NCBI GenBank assembly: GCA_029866325.1
Contig: JARWZO010000007.1
Location: 60,493 to 124,492 of the forward strand
Direction of reading: 5' to 3'
Length of the DNA: 64,000 nucleotides
DNA from: Fluviicola sp.
Lineage (GTDB): Bacteria > Bacteroidota > Bacteroidia > Flavobacteriales_D > Crocinitomicaceae
Shown here: in pieces, positions 15,118 through 22,622 of the stretch
How the letters are laid out: each line of letters starts with the position of its first letter
How positions within the stretch are numbered: position 1 is the stretch's first letter
Translations under genes and position numbers: made by a program
Notes under the pieces: generated by a model
Told to the model about the DNA's origin: nothing
The model's database searches: none
What the model saw: only the letters and a program-made list of their open reading frames with translations

Positions 15118-17090
15118 TTCATTTTTTTAAACAGCGGTTCGGGAATGTGACGAATGATAAACATGATTGGTCGCCAAATGGCTTTCACATAAACGATGGA
15201 ACGTTTTCCATTTAGGCTGTGACGCACAATGGTATCGGCTACTTGTGCGGGCGAAGCCGTCAATTTTGCGGGTAAAGGCATGTGGGCCGTCATCTTGCTG
15301 TTAATGAATCCCGGACGAATCGTCAACACACGCACACCATGCGAATATAGGTAATTGCGCATGCCGGATAAATAGGTGTCAAATCCCGCTTTGGCAGCAC
15401 CATACACCACTGTTGATGCTTTTCCACGAACGGCAGCTACCGAACTCACGCCTACCAAAACACCATGACCTCTTTTCTTAAATTGCATCGCGAAAAACGA
15501 GGCTATTTTTGCCTGGGCCGTAAAGTTTACGGTAATTACCTCATCGAGTTCTTCGCCCGAAACAGAGCGGTCGTTATCGCCCAATCTACCGGCTGTGAAC
15601 AACACCATCTCCGGATTCAAATCAGCTAGAACAGTTACATCGAATTGCAGCAAATCAAGTTGAATGACCTGAAAACCTTCCGTAGGAAGTTCGTGGGGTT
15701 TATGACCAACAAGCACCACTTCGTAACCCAGATCGCGGTAACGATGAGCACATAGGATTCCAACTTCGGAGTTGGCGCCGATAATAACGATTTGCTGTTT
15801 CATGTGAGGAACTAAATTAAGTCGTTTTCCCAATAAGGTTGTCAGTCCGGAAGGATTTATTTCCTGAATCGCAGTCTTGAACCGACCAACAGAAGGATAC
15901 ATGCGCTCGAAATGATGAGCCTGCAACAGGTGGTCTTTTGCAAGGTAAATTCGACCGCCGAAGTTGGTCACCAACTCATCCAATTCAGCGATCATAGCAG
16001 TCAATTGCGGTTGAAAACGAAAGTCGAGGGCTAAAGAATATCCTTCTAACGGAAAGGAAACAATTCCAGGAGAAACCAGATCTCCATGTCGTTTCAACAC
16101 AGCCAAAAGCGGTTTGCAGGAATGTGCATTGATGCATTGAAAGATGCTTTCAAATTGCTCAATAACATTGATCTTTGGCAATACGAATTGATATTGAATA
16201 AATCCTTTTCGACCGTATAATCGATTCCAATTCCCGATGTTATCCAACGGAAAAAAATAATCGGACACCGACGCGACTTTGTTTTTCAGCATGCTGCGTT
16301 TATACCGCTGGTTGTAAATTTTCATCAGAAACGGATACACAAAATTGATTCCCGTTTTGGGTATGTTGATCTTGGGTTTCGGTAATTGAAAATTGAGCTG
16401 AGCATTTGTTTTTTCAGCAGTGAAATCGGCCTCGAGCAACAGAAATGATTCGCGGTTTAAGAAATCGAGCCAGCCTACGGCAAATTCACTCTTGGAATGA
16501 TCTAGGGCAAGCACCAATTCATTGAATTTGGTAAATGCTGTTGCTTGCTGGGTCAACCGGGTTGATTTCAACGGTTCCAAATGAAAACAAACTTCTAGAA
16601 TGAGTCCCGTGAGCCCCATTCCGCCAATGGTTGCGTGAAACAATTCACTGTTTTCAGTTGGTGAACAATTGGCTGTTTCACCAGTGGGCAATTGAAGGGT
16701 TATGTTCTTGATCCACCGACCGATTGTTCCGTTATTGGGATGATTTTTTCCATGAACATCAGCTGCCACCATTCCACCTACGGTAACGAATTGTGTACCG
16801 GGAATCACTGGAAAGAAACAACCATTGCGCACGCAGGTTTCGACTACATCTTTCAGTAAAAAACCACTGCTCACGGTCAATTCGCCATTTTCTACAGAAC
16901 ACGTTTCGCGGTGACCGAGCATGGAAATCAACCGATCATTCAAACAAGCATCGCCATAACTACGTCCGTTACCACGAATTCCTTTGCCACGCAACTCATT
17001 TTCCGTAGTAAACGATTCAACCGAGGCACGAATCAACGGTCTGTTATTCCAACCCGACAACTTTCTATCTTCCATAGAGCACGCAGGCAA
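15111..17090 (-). CDS. DprE1-DprE2 fusion: polyprenyl-phosphoryl-ribose oxidase plus 2-keto reductase
   Basis: Residues 1-428 are a DprE1-like FAD oxidase: GNGRSYGDA at 40-48 and AADVHGKNH at 109-117 (FAD/histidine region), with K385 in IYLAKD matching mycobacterial Lys418. Residues 430-659 are a DprE2-like short-chain dehydrogenase: Rossmann strand IVIIGANSEVG (434-444), Ser549/550, and Tyr563-x3-Lys567. Together they epimerise polyprenyl-phosphoryl-ribose to the arabinose form. In mycobacteria these are two genes; here one frame encodes both, with Met430 at the junction. Ala354 stands where DprE1 has the inhibitor-reactive Cys387, with the same 31-residue spacing to the lysine. An ATG at 17075 is an alternative start. 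Confidence 0.92.
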   Translation of the reverse strand: MPACSMEDRKLSGWNNRPLIRASVESFTTENELRGKGIRGNGRSYGDACLNDRLISMLGHRETCSVENGELTVSSGFLLKDVVETCVRNGCFFPVIPGTQFVTVGGMVAADVHGKNHPNNGTIGRWIKNITLQLPTGETANCSPTENSELFHATIGGMGLTGLILEVCFHLEPLKSTRLTQQATAFTKFNELVLALDHSKSEFAVGWLDFLNRESFLLLEADFTAEKTNAQLNFQLPKPKINIPKTGINFVYPFLMKIYNQRYKRSMLKNKVASVSDYFFPLDNIGNWNRLYGRKGFIQYQFVLPKINVIEQFESIFQCINAHSCKPLLAVLKRHGDLVSPGIVSFPLEGYSLALDFRFQPQLTAMIAELDELVTNFGGRIYLAKDHLLQAHHFERMYPSVGRFKTAIQEINPSGLTTLLGKRLNLVPHMKQQIVIIGANSEVGILCAHRYRDLGYEVVLVGHKPHELPTEGFQVIQLDLLQFDVTVLADLNPEMVLFTAGRLGDNDRSVSGEELDEVITVNFTAQAKIASFFAMQFKKRGHGVLVGVSSVAAVRGKASTVVYGAAKAGFDTYLSGMRNYLYSHGVRVLTIRPGFINSKMTAHMPLPAKLTASPAQVADTIVRHSLNGKRSIVYVKAIWRPIMFIIRHIPEPLFKKMKW

Positions 17091-17931
17091 AAATAATGAT
17101 CCAACTTACACACAACAGGACCAACCAACGATCACCAAGTAATAGTTTGAATGCTTCCTTGTGCGGAAACTGCACTGTTTTCCGGTCGAAGCGTGCCAAG
17201 GCAAATGCCACCAGTGGAAGCGTCAATAAAATCCAATAATTGTGCTGGAGCTGATCGCGGATTAAATGTAACAGATACGCCACATATCCCGAACCGATCA
17301 ATACCAGTAACAATAAATTGATCTGCCGAATAGGCAATCGCGCGTAAACATGCACTGTTGGACGCACCACCAAACCTTCTTCCTGAAAATAAAGCACATC
17401 ACTGCGGCGTTTCAGCAATAAGAGGTAAATGGCGATCAATGTCACAAGCGACAACAGCCACATACTCAACACAACATTCGCTACCTGTCCACCGATCAAC
17501 AAACGGATGTAGTAACCCATTATCAGGATCATGATATCGAGCAATGCAACGCGTTTCAGGTACATGCTGTAAAGCAGATTCAAACTCAAGTAAATTGCCC
17601 CAAAAATGGCTGCTTTGTAGTGCATCATCGCTAGCACCGAAAACGAAACGGTAAGTAATACGCCAATTGTTATGAGTGTAAATCGTTTTGAAAAAGCACC
17701 GGATGCGACGAGCCTGTGGCGTTTTTTAGGGTGCAATTTGTCCCATTGCAGATCGCGCAGGTCATTGATCAGATACACCGCCGAAGCCAGTAAACTGAAA
17801 GCTAGTGTTGCGGTGAGCAATTCCAAAATCAACTGTGGTTTCCAGTGCAACCCCGCGAAAAATGCAGGAACGAAAATCAATAGGTTTTTCAACCATTGCA
17901 GGCAATTCAAGTACGTGACTGTTTTCTTCAA
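17065..17931 (-). CDS. UbiA-family prenyltransferase, DPPR-synthase-like
   Basis: The 288-residue protein has about eight to nine membrane helices. The first cytosolic motif, INDLRDLQWDKLHPKKRHR at 55-73, follows the pattern NDxxDxxxDxxHPxKxxR. This is the form found in decaprenyl-phosphate phosphoribosyltransferase (Rv3806c) and relatives. The second conserved region is ALLDIMILIMGYYIRLL. The predicted reaction transfers 5-phosphoribose from PRPP to polyprenyl phosphate. It is the first gene of the glycan locus in transcription order and overlaps the DprE1-DprE2 gene by 26 bases. Other UbiA substrates are possible, but the adjoining DprE1/DprE2 makes this reading strong. Confidence 0.9.
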   Translation of the reverse strand: MKKTVTYLNCLQWLKNLLIFVPAFFAGLHWKPQLILELLTATLAFSLLASAVYLINDLRDLQWDKLHPKKRHRLVASGAFSKRFTLITIGVLLTVSFSVLAMMHYKAAIFGAIYLSLNLLYSMYLKRVALLDIMILIMGYYIRLLIGGQVANVVLSMWLLSLVTLIAIYLLLLKRRSDVLYFQEEGLVVRPTVHVYARLPIRQINLLLLVLIGSGYVAYLLHLIRDQLQHNYWILLTLPLVAFALARFDRKTVQFPHKEAFKLLLGDRWLVLLCVSWIIIFACVLYGR

Positions 17932-17971
17932 TACCCAGTAAACTACGGAATTGGGTTAAAGGTATTAAGTT

Positions 17972-18019
17972 TTTTAAGTTTAATGAGTTCAATAGTTAGT
18001 TAACTCATTAAACTTAAAA
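17972..18019. repeat. Long AT-rich hairpin between yjjG and the glycan locus
   Basis: TTTTAAGTTTAATGAGTT (17972-17989) is the perfect complement of 18002-18019, an 18-bp stem with a 12-base loop. It lies between the stop of the YjjG-like gene and the start of the UbiA-type gene, both on the minus strand. There is no T-tract after the stem on the minus strand, so it is not a standard terminator. Confidence 0.75.
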
Positions 18020-18048
18020 ACTCATAAACTTACAAAACTCCTAAGCTG

Positions 18049-18765
18049 CTACGCTCCCACAATGGGCAACAGACTCACCACATCGGGTAATTCGCTCAAA
18101 CTGCGTATGCGTTTCACATTGCGTTCTTTTTTGTACTTGTGTTCGGGGTCGAAATGAATGGCTGTCCAGCCTGCGTTGAGTGCGCCAATGATATCAGCTT
18201 TGAAGTCGTCACCTATCATAATGGCATGTTGCGGTAAACAATCGGTTCGGCGCATGGCTTCCTCGAAAATTGCACGGTGAGGTTTGGTCGCTCCAATTTC
18301 TTCGGAACACAAAACGTGTTCAAAGTAGTTGGCTAGGCCGCTGTTAGAGAGTTTGATGTGCTGCACTTCTTTGAATCCGTTCGTGATGATGTGCATGCGG
18401 TAACCTTCTTGTTGAAAGAATTGCAATACTTCCAGTGCTTGCGGAAACAATTGGGTTTGGGTAGGTGAAAGCGTAATGTAACCGTCGCTCATTTTACCGG
18501 AAACAACTTTATCATTGATGCCGTGATAAGACAAAGTCTTTTCAAAGCGGCTATTGCGCAGTTCTTCTTTGTTGATTTTTCCTTTTCCGTAGGCATTCCA
18601 CAATTCGGCATTGATGCGAATGTAGGTATGATGGAAATGGTTGAAATGCTCAATATGTACACCCAATTCCAACTCTTCATACAAATGCTGTAATGCGCGT
18701 TTGGAATTGGCTTCAAAGTCCCACAAGGTGCGATCGAGATCAAAAAACAGCTGACGTATTTTCAT
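18049..18765 (-). CDS. yjjG: YjjG-family HAD nucleotidase
   Basis: The first motif is FFDLDRTLWDFEANS (about 7-21), the L-D-x-T-x-W-D-F form typical of noncanonical-pyrimidine nucleotidases. Motif II is IITNGFKEVQ (about 130-139). Lys in GATKPHRAIFEEA (about 158-170) gives motif III. Motif IV is MIGDDFKADI. The length of 238 residues is normal for this family. It should dephosphorylate nucleoside monophosphates, including damaged pyrimidine forms. Its start overlaps the stop of the following membrane-protein gene by one base; the upp gene lies 11 bases further upstream. Confidence 0.87.
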   Translation of the reverse strand: MKIRQLFFDLDRTLWDFEANSKRALQHLYEELELGVHIEHFNHFHHTYIRINAELWNAYGKGKINKEELRNSRFEKTLSYHGINDKVVSGKMSDGYITLSPTQTQLFPQALEVLQFFQQEGYRMHIITNGFKEVQHIKLSNSGLANYFEHVLCSEEIGATKPHRAIFEEAMRRTDCLPQHAIMIGDDFKADIIGALNAGWTAIHFDPEHKYKKERNVKRIRSLSELPDVVSLLPIVGA

Positions 18766-19235
18766 TAGAAAAGCATCTTCACCAAATAAGCGATTCCGGT
18801 TGTGATTGCGCCGTTTACAAATGTTCCCATTACAATGAGCGGAAACGTTCGTTTTTCTTTCCCGTAAAACTTAGCTGCAATGATGGTGCCAATCGGAACG
18901 GACAAAAACAACGGCGCATACATCGTCACCCCAATGATTCCAAGTCGTCGTTTTATCCGCACAATGAATTTATTCATTCCGGTAAATTTCTTTTTCGGCT
19001 TGAGCGGGATACCCGTTTCGATGGAAATCCGAACAAGTTCTTTGCGTTTTTTATGCGCTCGAATCATGAAAAATTCACTGGAGAAATAGAAGATTGCTGC
19101 ACTGAAAAGAGCCCCTGAAACGCATGAAACATAGGTTTCGATGAATGACAAACCTGCTGCAGGTCCGCCAAAAGGTGTAAACAAAAATTTGATGGTTGAA
19201 AAACCGAAAAATGTGAGATATAGGTGCCAGTGCAT
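18765..19235 (-). CDS. Small integral membrane protein, COG2426-like
   Basis: The 156-residue protein has about four hydrophobic helices (roughly 3-17, 34-50, 98-116 and 130-152). A basic cytosolic segment (RAHKKRKELVRI and KPKKKFTGMNKF) lies between helices two and three. The layout recalls the small multi-drug-export-like membrane family (COG2426), but the match is by general appearance only. It sits between upp and yjjG with tight spacing, so it is probably cotranscribed with them. Function unknown. Confidence 0.7.
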   Translation of the reverse strand: MHWHLYLTFFGFSTIKFLFTPFGGPAAGLSFIETYVSCVSGALFSAAIFYFSSEFFMIRAHKKRKELVRISIETGIPLKPKKKFTGMNKFIVRIKRRLGIIGVTMYAPLFLSVPIGTIIAAKFYGKEKRTFPLIVMGTFVNGAITTGIAYLVKMLF

Positions 19236-19246
19236 GATTTCTTAGC

Positions 19247-19894
19247 TTAACATTTTACACCAAAAGCCAAATCACCTGCATCTCCCAAACCGGGTACGAT
19301 GTAAGACTGAGCAGTTAACTCGCGGTCTATTGCTCCCACCCAAATCGTCGCCGTCTCCGGCAGGTGTTTTTTCACATACTCAAGTGCTTCCGGAGCAGCA
19401 ATAGCCGCCACGATATGAACTTTAGCAGGTTTACCTTGTTTCAATAAGGCTTTGTAAACCATCACCATCGAACTACCGGTAGCAAGCATCGGATCGGAAA
19501 TAATAAGCGTTTTACCATCAATCTCCGGAGAAGCTAAATACTCCACATGAATATCAAAATCTTCTGCCGTGGTGTGTTTGCGGTACGCCGAAACAAAAGC
19601 GCTTTCGGCACGGTCGAACACATTCAACAACCCTTGATGCATAGGTAAACCCGCACGCAAAATGGTTGCCAGAACCGGTTGTTGTTTCAACAACGGCACA
19701 CTTGCTTCACCCAAAGGTGTTGTGACATCTACCGTTTCATAATCGAGGTGTTTTGATAGCTCGTAGGCCATCACTTCTGCTACGCGTTCGAGGTTTCTGC
19801 GAAAACGCAACGGATCTTGCTGAATGGTGCAATCTCTCAGTTCTGCCAAAAAGGTAGAAAAAATAGACGGGGTAAGACTCAAATTATGAACCAT
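19247..19894 (-). CDS. upp: Uracil phosphoribosyltransferase
   Basis: The 215-residue product has the PRPP-binding loop LIISDPMLATGSSMVMV (about 131-147) and, upstream, TILRAGLPMHQGLL (about 77-90). The C-terminal uracil-binding end YIVPGLGDAGDLAFG is exact for Upp. The enzyme makes UMP from uracil and PRPP (pyrimidine salvage). It is followed on the same strand by a membrane protein and the YjjG-like nucleotidase, a natural nucleotide-metabolism grouping. On the minus strand TATCTTTA (19924-19917), close to a TAnnTTTG box, lies about 25 bases before the ATG and may be its promoter. Confidence 0.95.
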   Translation of the reverse strand: MVHNLSLTPSIFSTFLAELRDCTIQQDPLRFRRNLERVAEVMAYELSKHLDYETVDVTTPLGEASVPLLKQQPVLATILRAGLPMHQGLLNVFDRAESAFVSAYRKHTTAEDFDIHVEYLASPEIDGKTLIISDPMLATGSSMVMVYKALLKQGKPAKVHIVAAIAAPEALEYVKKHLPETATIWVGAIDRELTAQSYIVPGLGDAGDLAFGVKC

Positions 19895-20005
19895 GGAGTG
19901 CTGTTATTTTGGTTTTTAAAGATAGTTCAAAAAAGGAATAAAAACAGTAATCAATTAACTGTAAAAGCCAAAAAATGTTGTTTTGGAAGACAGGTTTGGT
20001 TTGGC

Positions 20006-20046
20006 CTCCCACAGATGCACGGATTTTAGCTCGGCTAACGCACTCG
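20006..20046 (+). repeat. Dispersed repeat, left inverted copy flanking the 20116 gene
   Basis: CTCCCACAGATGCACGGATT and then TTAGCTCGGCTAACG-type sequence. The inverted counterpart lies at 20732-20782. Related copies lie at about 49187-49230 and, more diverged, at 26223-26257. Confidence 0.65.
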
Positions 20047-20115
20047 CTTAATTTAGAAACAAAGAAAATTTGATACATTTTTAAGCCATCAGCATTGTAC
20101 ACATTAAATCTCCTT

Positions 20116-20697
20116 ATGAAAACAACCATTCTGTCCTTATTATCACTTACGGTGTTCTGTATTTCAAAAACACATTCACAAACTAATGACAAACAAATAA
20201 ATGACTCATCATTAATTGTCGACATTAGTTTACATCACCAAATCCCGTCGTTCAATTACTATAATAATCAACTTCAAGACGGACTATTCAAGCTCACTAT
20301 TAAACATGATAATCAACCCTTTACCATTCAAGGTCAATTTAAAAACTACAACGCTGACGGATTATGGGTAGCATTTGATTCTTCAGGAGTTGTTCGCTTA
20401 CTAGAATTTTATGATCTGGGTAGTATCCGATTTACGCACTTATACGATTCTTTAGGTCGACCAGCTCACCATATTATATATGAAGAAAATCAAAAAACAT
20501 CTGAAGAATGGTATGTTGACGGAAGACTAAGTCAGTTTGATTATTACTCCGAAAACGGAGGTGTTAAAACCTCATTTCATGAAAACATGCGGCATCGTTT
20601 GACATTCTATTTGGACGATACAGGCAAAGCCATTTTCAAAAAAGTCTATAATGAGAACGGTGAATTGATAAAGGAAACTCCCAATGTGAACGATTAG
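20116..20697 (+). CDS. Secreted protein with MORN-like/YwqK-like repeats
   Basis: The ATG at 20116 begins a clear signal peptide (MKTTILSLLSLTVFCISKTHSQ, cut after SQ or nearby); an in-frame ATG at 20095 only adds seven residues. After it come repeated short strands with the pattern Y/F-x-x-N/D-G: QGQFKNYNADGLW, EEWYVDGRLSQFDYY, KKVYNENGELIKE. These resemble the YwqK/MORN-like repeats common in Bacteroidota. The protein is predicted to be periplasmic or secreted; function unknown. It is AT-rich compared with its neighbours and is flanked by inverted copies of a dispersed repeat, which suggests insertion. Confidence 0.72.
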   Translation: MKTTILSLLSLTVFCISKTHSQTNDKQINDSSLIVDISLHHQIPSFNYYNNQLQDGLFKLTIKHDNQPFTIQGQFKNYNADGLWVAFDSSGVVRLLEFYDLGSIRFTHLYDSLGRPAHHIIYEENQKTSEEWYVDGRLSQFDYYSENGGVKTSFHENMRHRLTFYLDDTGKAIFKKVYNENGELIKETPNVND

Positions 20698-20731
20698 TAC
20701 ATCCTTCTCCAAGATAATAACACCAACTTAA

Positions 20732-20782
20732 CGAGTTAGAGCGCTGCCGTTAGGAGCGCAAAAATCCGTGCATCTTTGGGAG
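20732..20782 (-). repeat. Dispersed repeat, right inverted copy flanking the 20116 gene
   Basis: Read on the minus strand this begins CTCCCAAAGATGCACGGATT and ends with a TAACG...CTCG core, matching the left copy at 20006-20046 in inverse orientation with a small insertion. Confidence 0.65.
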
Positions 20783-20861
20783 ATCCTAAAACAGGGTTCT
20801 TTCACTAAAATAATCACCGCATTGACCTGCCTAAACCAAACGGAAGCAGTAATTTTGCAGC

Positions 20862-22622
20862 ATGGCAAGTCAAACCAAAATGGACACCCGCATTTTTTCG
20901 CGGTTATTGAAGTTTACCAAACCGTATCGCGGTAAGTTGATCTTCGCCTTTTTGTGCGCGCTCACGCTGGCTTTACTTTCTCCTATGCGCCCGTTATTGA
21001 TCGTTTACATCCTGAACAAATACGTGCTGGAAACACAAAACGGATCTCAATTTGCTTTGTGGTTACTCCTTGTTTTCGGGATGTTAATCGTTGAGGCGTT
21101 CTTGCAATTTTCGGCGACGTATTTCAGTAATTTATTGGCACAATCGGTTATTCGAGACATTCGCGTGAAGGTCTTTTCGCACATCACGACTTTCCGGATG
21201 CGTTATTTTGACAAAACACCGGTCGGAAATCTCGTAACACGCGTGGTATCCGATATCGAGGCCATTTCTGAAGTCTTTTCTTCCGGACTCATTGATATCA
21301 TCAGTGATTTATTGATGCTTGTAGTGATCATCGTGGTGATGTTTATCATCAATTGGCAACTGACCGCTTTGGCGCTTATTCCGGCATTGGTGTTGATCTA
21401 CGCAACCCGCGTATTCGCCCGCGCCATGCGCAAATCGTTTCAACAGGAAAGCATACAGGTAAATCGACTCAATACCTTTGTTCAGGAACGAATTACTGGA
21501 ATGAACATCGTGCAATTGTACGGTCGCGAAGAAGTGGAATACGATTCATTTGTAGAAATCAATAAAGATCACCGACAAGCACACATCAATGCCGTTTGGG
21601 CCTTTTCGATTTTCTTTCCGGTGGTTGAATTTCTGAGTTCGTTTTCAACCGCTTTTCTGATCTTGTGGGGCGCTTATGTATTCACCGGTCCCGTTGATCC
21701 TGAGAAAAATGTCTTCCTTGACATCTTCGCGTTTTCGATGTGGATCAGTATGATGTACCGACCTATTCGCCAATTGGCCGATAAGTTCAACATTCTTCAA
21801 CGCGGTGTAGTGCGTGCCGAACGTGTGTTTCAAATCATCGATACTGAAGAACATGTACAAGAATCCGGAACGGTAGACGATTGCGATTTTCAGCAAGCAC
21901 TGCGTTTTCAGAATGTTTCGTTTGCCTATACCGAAGATCAACCGGTACTCAAAAACATCAATCTCACCATCGAACCGGGAAAAACCGTAGCATTTGTTGG
22001 GGCAACCGGAGCAGGAAAAACATCGATTGTAAACCTCTTGGGGCGTTTCTATGAATACCAATCGGGCGAGATTTTCATTGGCGATCATGAATTGCGTACC
22101 ATCAAAATGGATTACCTCCGCAAAAACATTGCGATTGTGTTACAGGATATTTTCCTGTTTTCGGATACTGTTCACAACAACATTACACTTGGCAATCCGG
22201 ATATTACCCGTGAACAAGTCATTGAAGCTGCCAAAGCCGTTGGTGCCGACTATTTTATTCAACTGCTTCCCGGCGGCTACGATTATCAGGTTGGCGAACG
22301 CGGCGGTGTGCTTTCGGTTGGTCAACGCCAATTATTGGCCTTCATTCGCGCCTATGTTTACAATCCGCATATTCTAATTTTGGATGAAGCCACTTCGAGC
22401 GTTGACAATGAATCGGAAGAAATGATTCAGGCAGCAACTGCCAAACTCACAAAGGGCCGAACTTCCATCGTTATTGCCCATCGATTATCGACCATTCAGC
22501 AAGCAGATACCATTGTGGTACTCGACAAAGGCGAGATCAAAGAAATGGGATCACACGACGAACTCCTTCAACTCAACGGTCACTATAAACGTTTATTTAC
22601 CATGCAATTTGCACGATCATGA
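20862..22622 (+). CDS. ABC transporter, fused permease and ATP-binding protein (MsbA/multidrug type)
   Basis: Residues 20-320 are a six-helix exporter membrane domain, and residues 345-580 are the nucleotide-binding domain. Walker A is GATGAGKTS (about 386-394). The signature is LSVGQRQ (about 485-491), with V in place of the usual second G. Walker B is HILILDEATSSVD, followed by the H-loop IVIAHRLS. It is a half-transporter that must dimerise to export lipids or drugs. A box TAATTTTG (20850-20857) is so close to the first ATG that the real start may be the in-frame ATG at 20880. The stop overlaps the next gene by four bases. Confidence 0.93.
   Translation: MASQTKMDTRIFSRLLKFTKPYRGKLIFAFLCALTLALLSPMRPLLIVYILNKYVLETQNGSQFALWLLLVFGMLIVEAFLQFSATYFSNLLAQSVIRDIRVKVFSHITTFRMRYFDKTPVGNLVTRVVSDIEAISEVFSSGLIDIISDLLMLVVIIVVMFIINWQLTALALIPALVLIYATRVFARAMRKSFQQESIQVNRLNTFVQERITGMNIVQLYGREEVEYDSFVEINKDHRQAHINAVWAFSIFFPVVEFLSSFSTAFLILWGAYVFTGPVDPEKNVFLDIFAFSMWISMMYRPIRQLADKFNILQRGVVRAERVFQIIDTEEHVQESGTVDDCDFQQALRFQNVSFAYTEDQPVLKNINLTIEPGKTVAFVGATGAGKTSIVNLLGRFYEYQSGEIFIGDHELRTIKMDYLRKNIAIVLQDIFLFSDTVHNNITLGNPDITREQVIEAAKAVGADYFIQLLPGGYDYQVGERGGVLSVGQRQLLAFIRAYVYNPHILILDEATSSVDNESEEMIQAATAKLTKGRTSIVIAHRLSTIQQADTIVVLDKGEIKEMGSHDELLQLNGHYKRLFTMQFARS

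Noticed and set aside
15799..15803. Frameshift or gene boundary at the DprE1-DprE2 junction
   Set aside because: The frame is continuous through the junction without a stop, and Met430 alone does not show a separate gene; a true fusion fits better.
17972..18019. Terminator call for the 18-bp hairpin after yjjG
   Set aside because: No T-tract follows the stem in the direction of transcription, so I list it only as a repeat.
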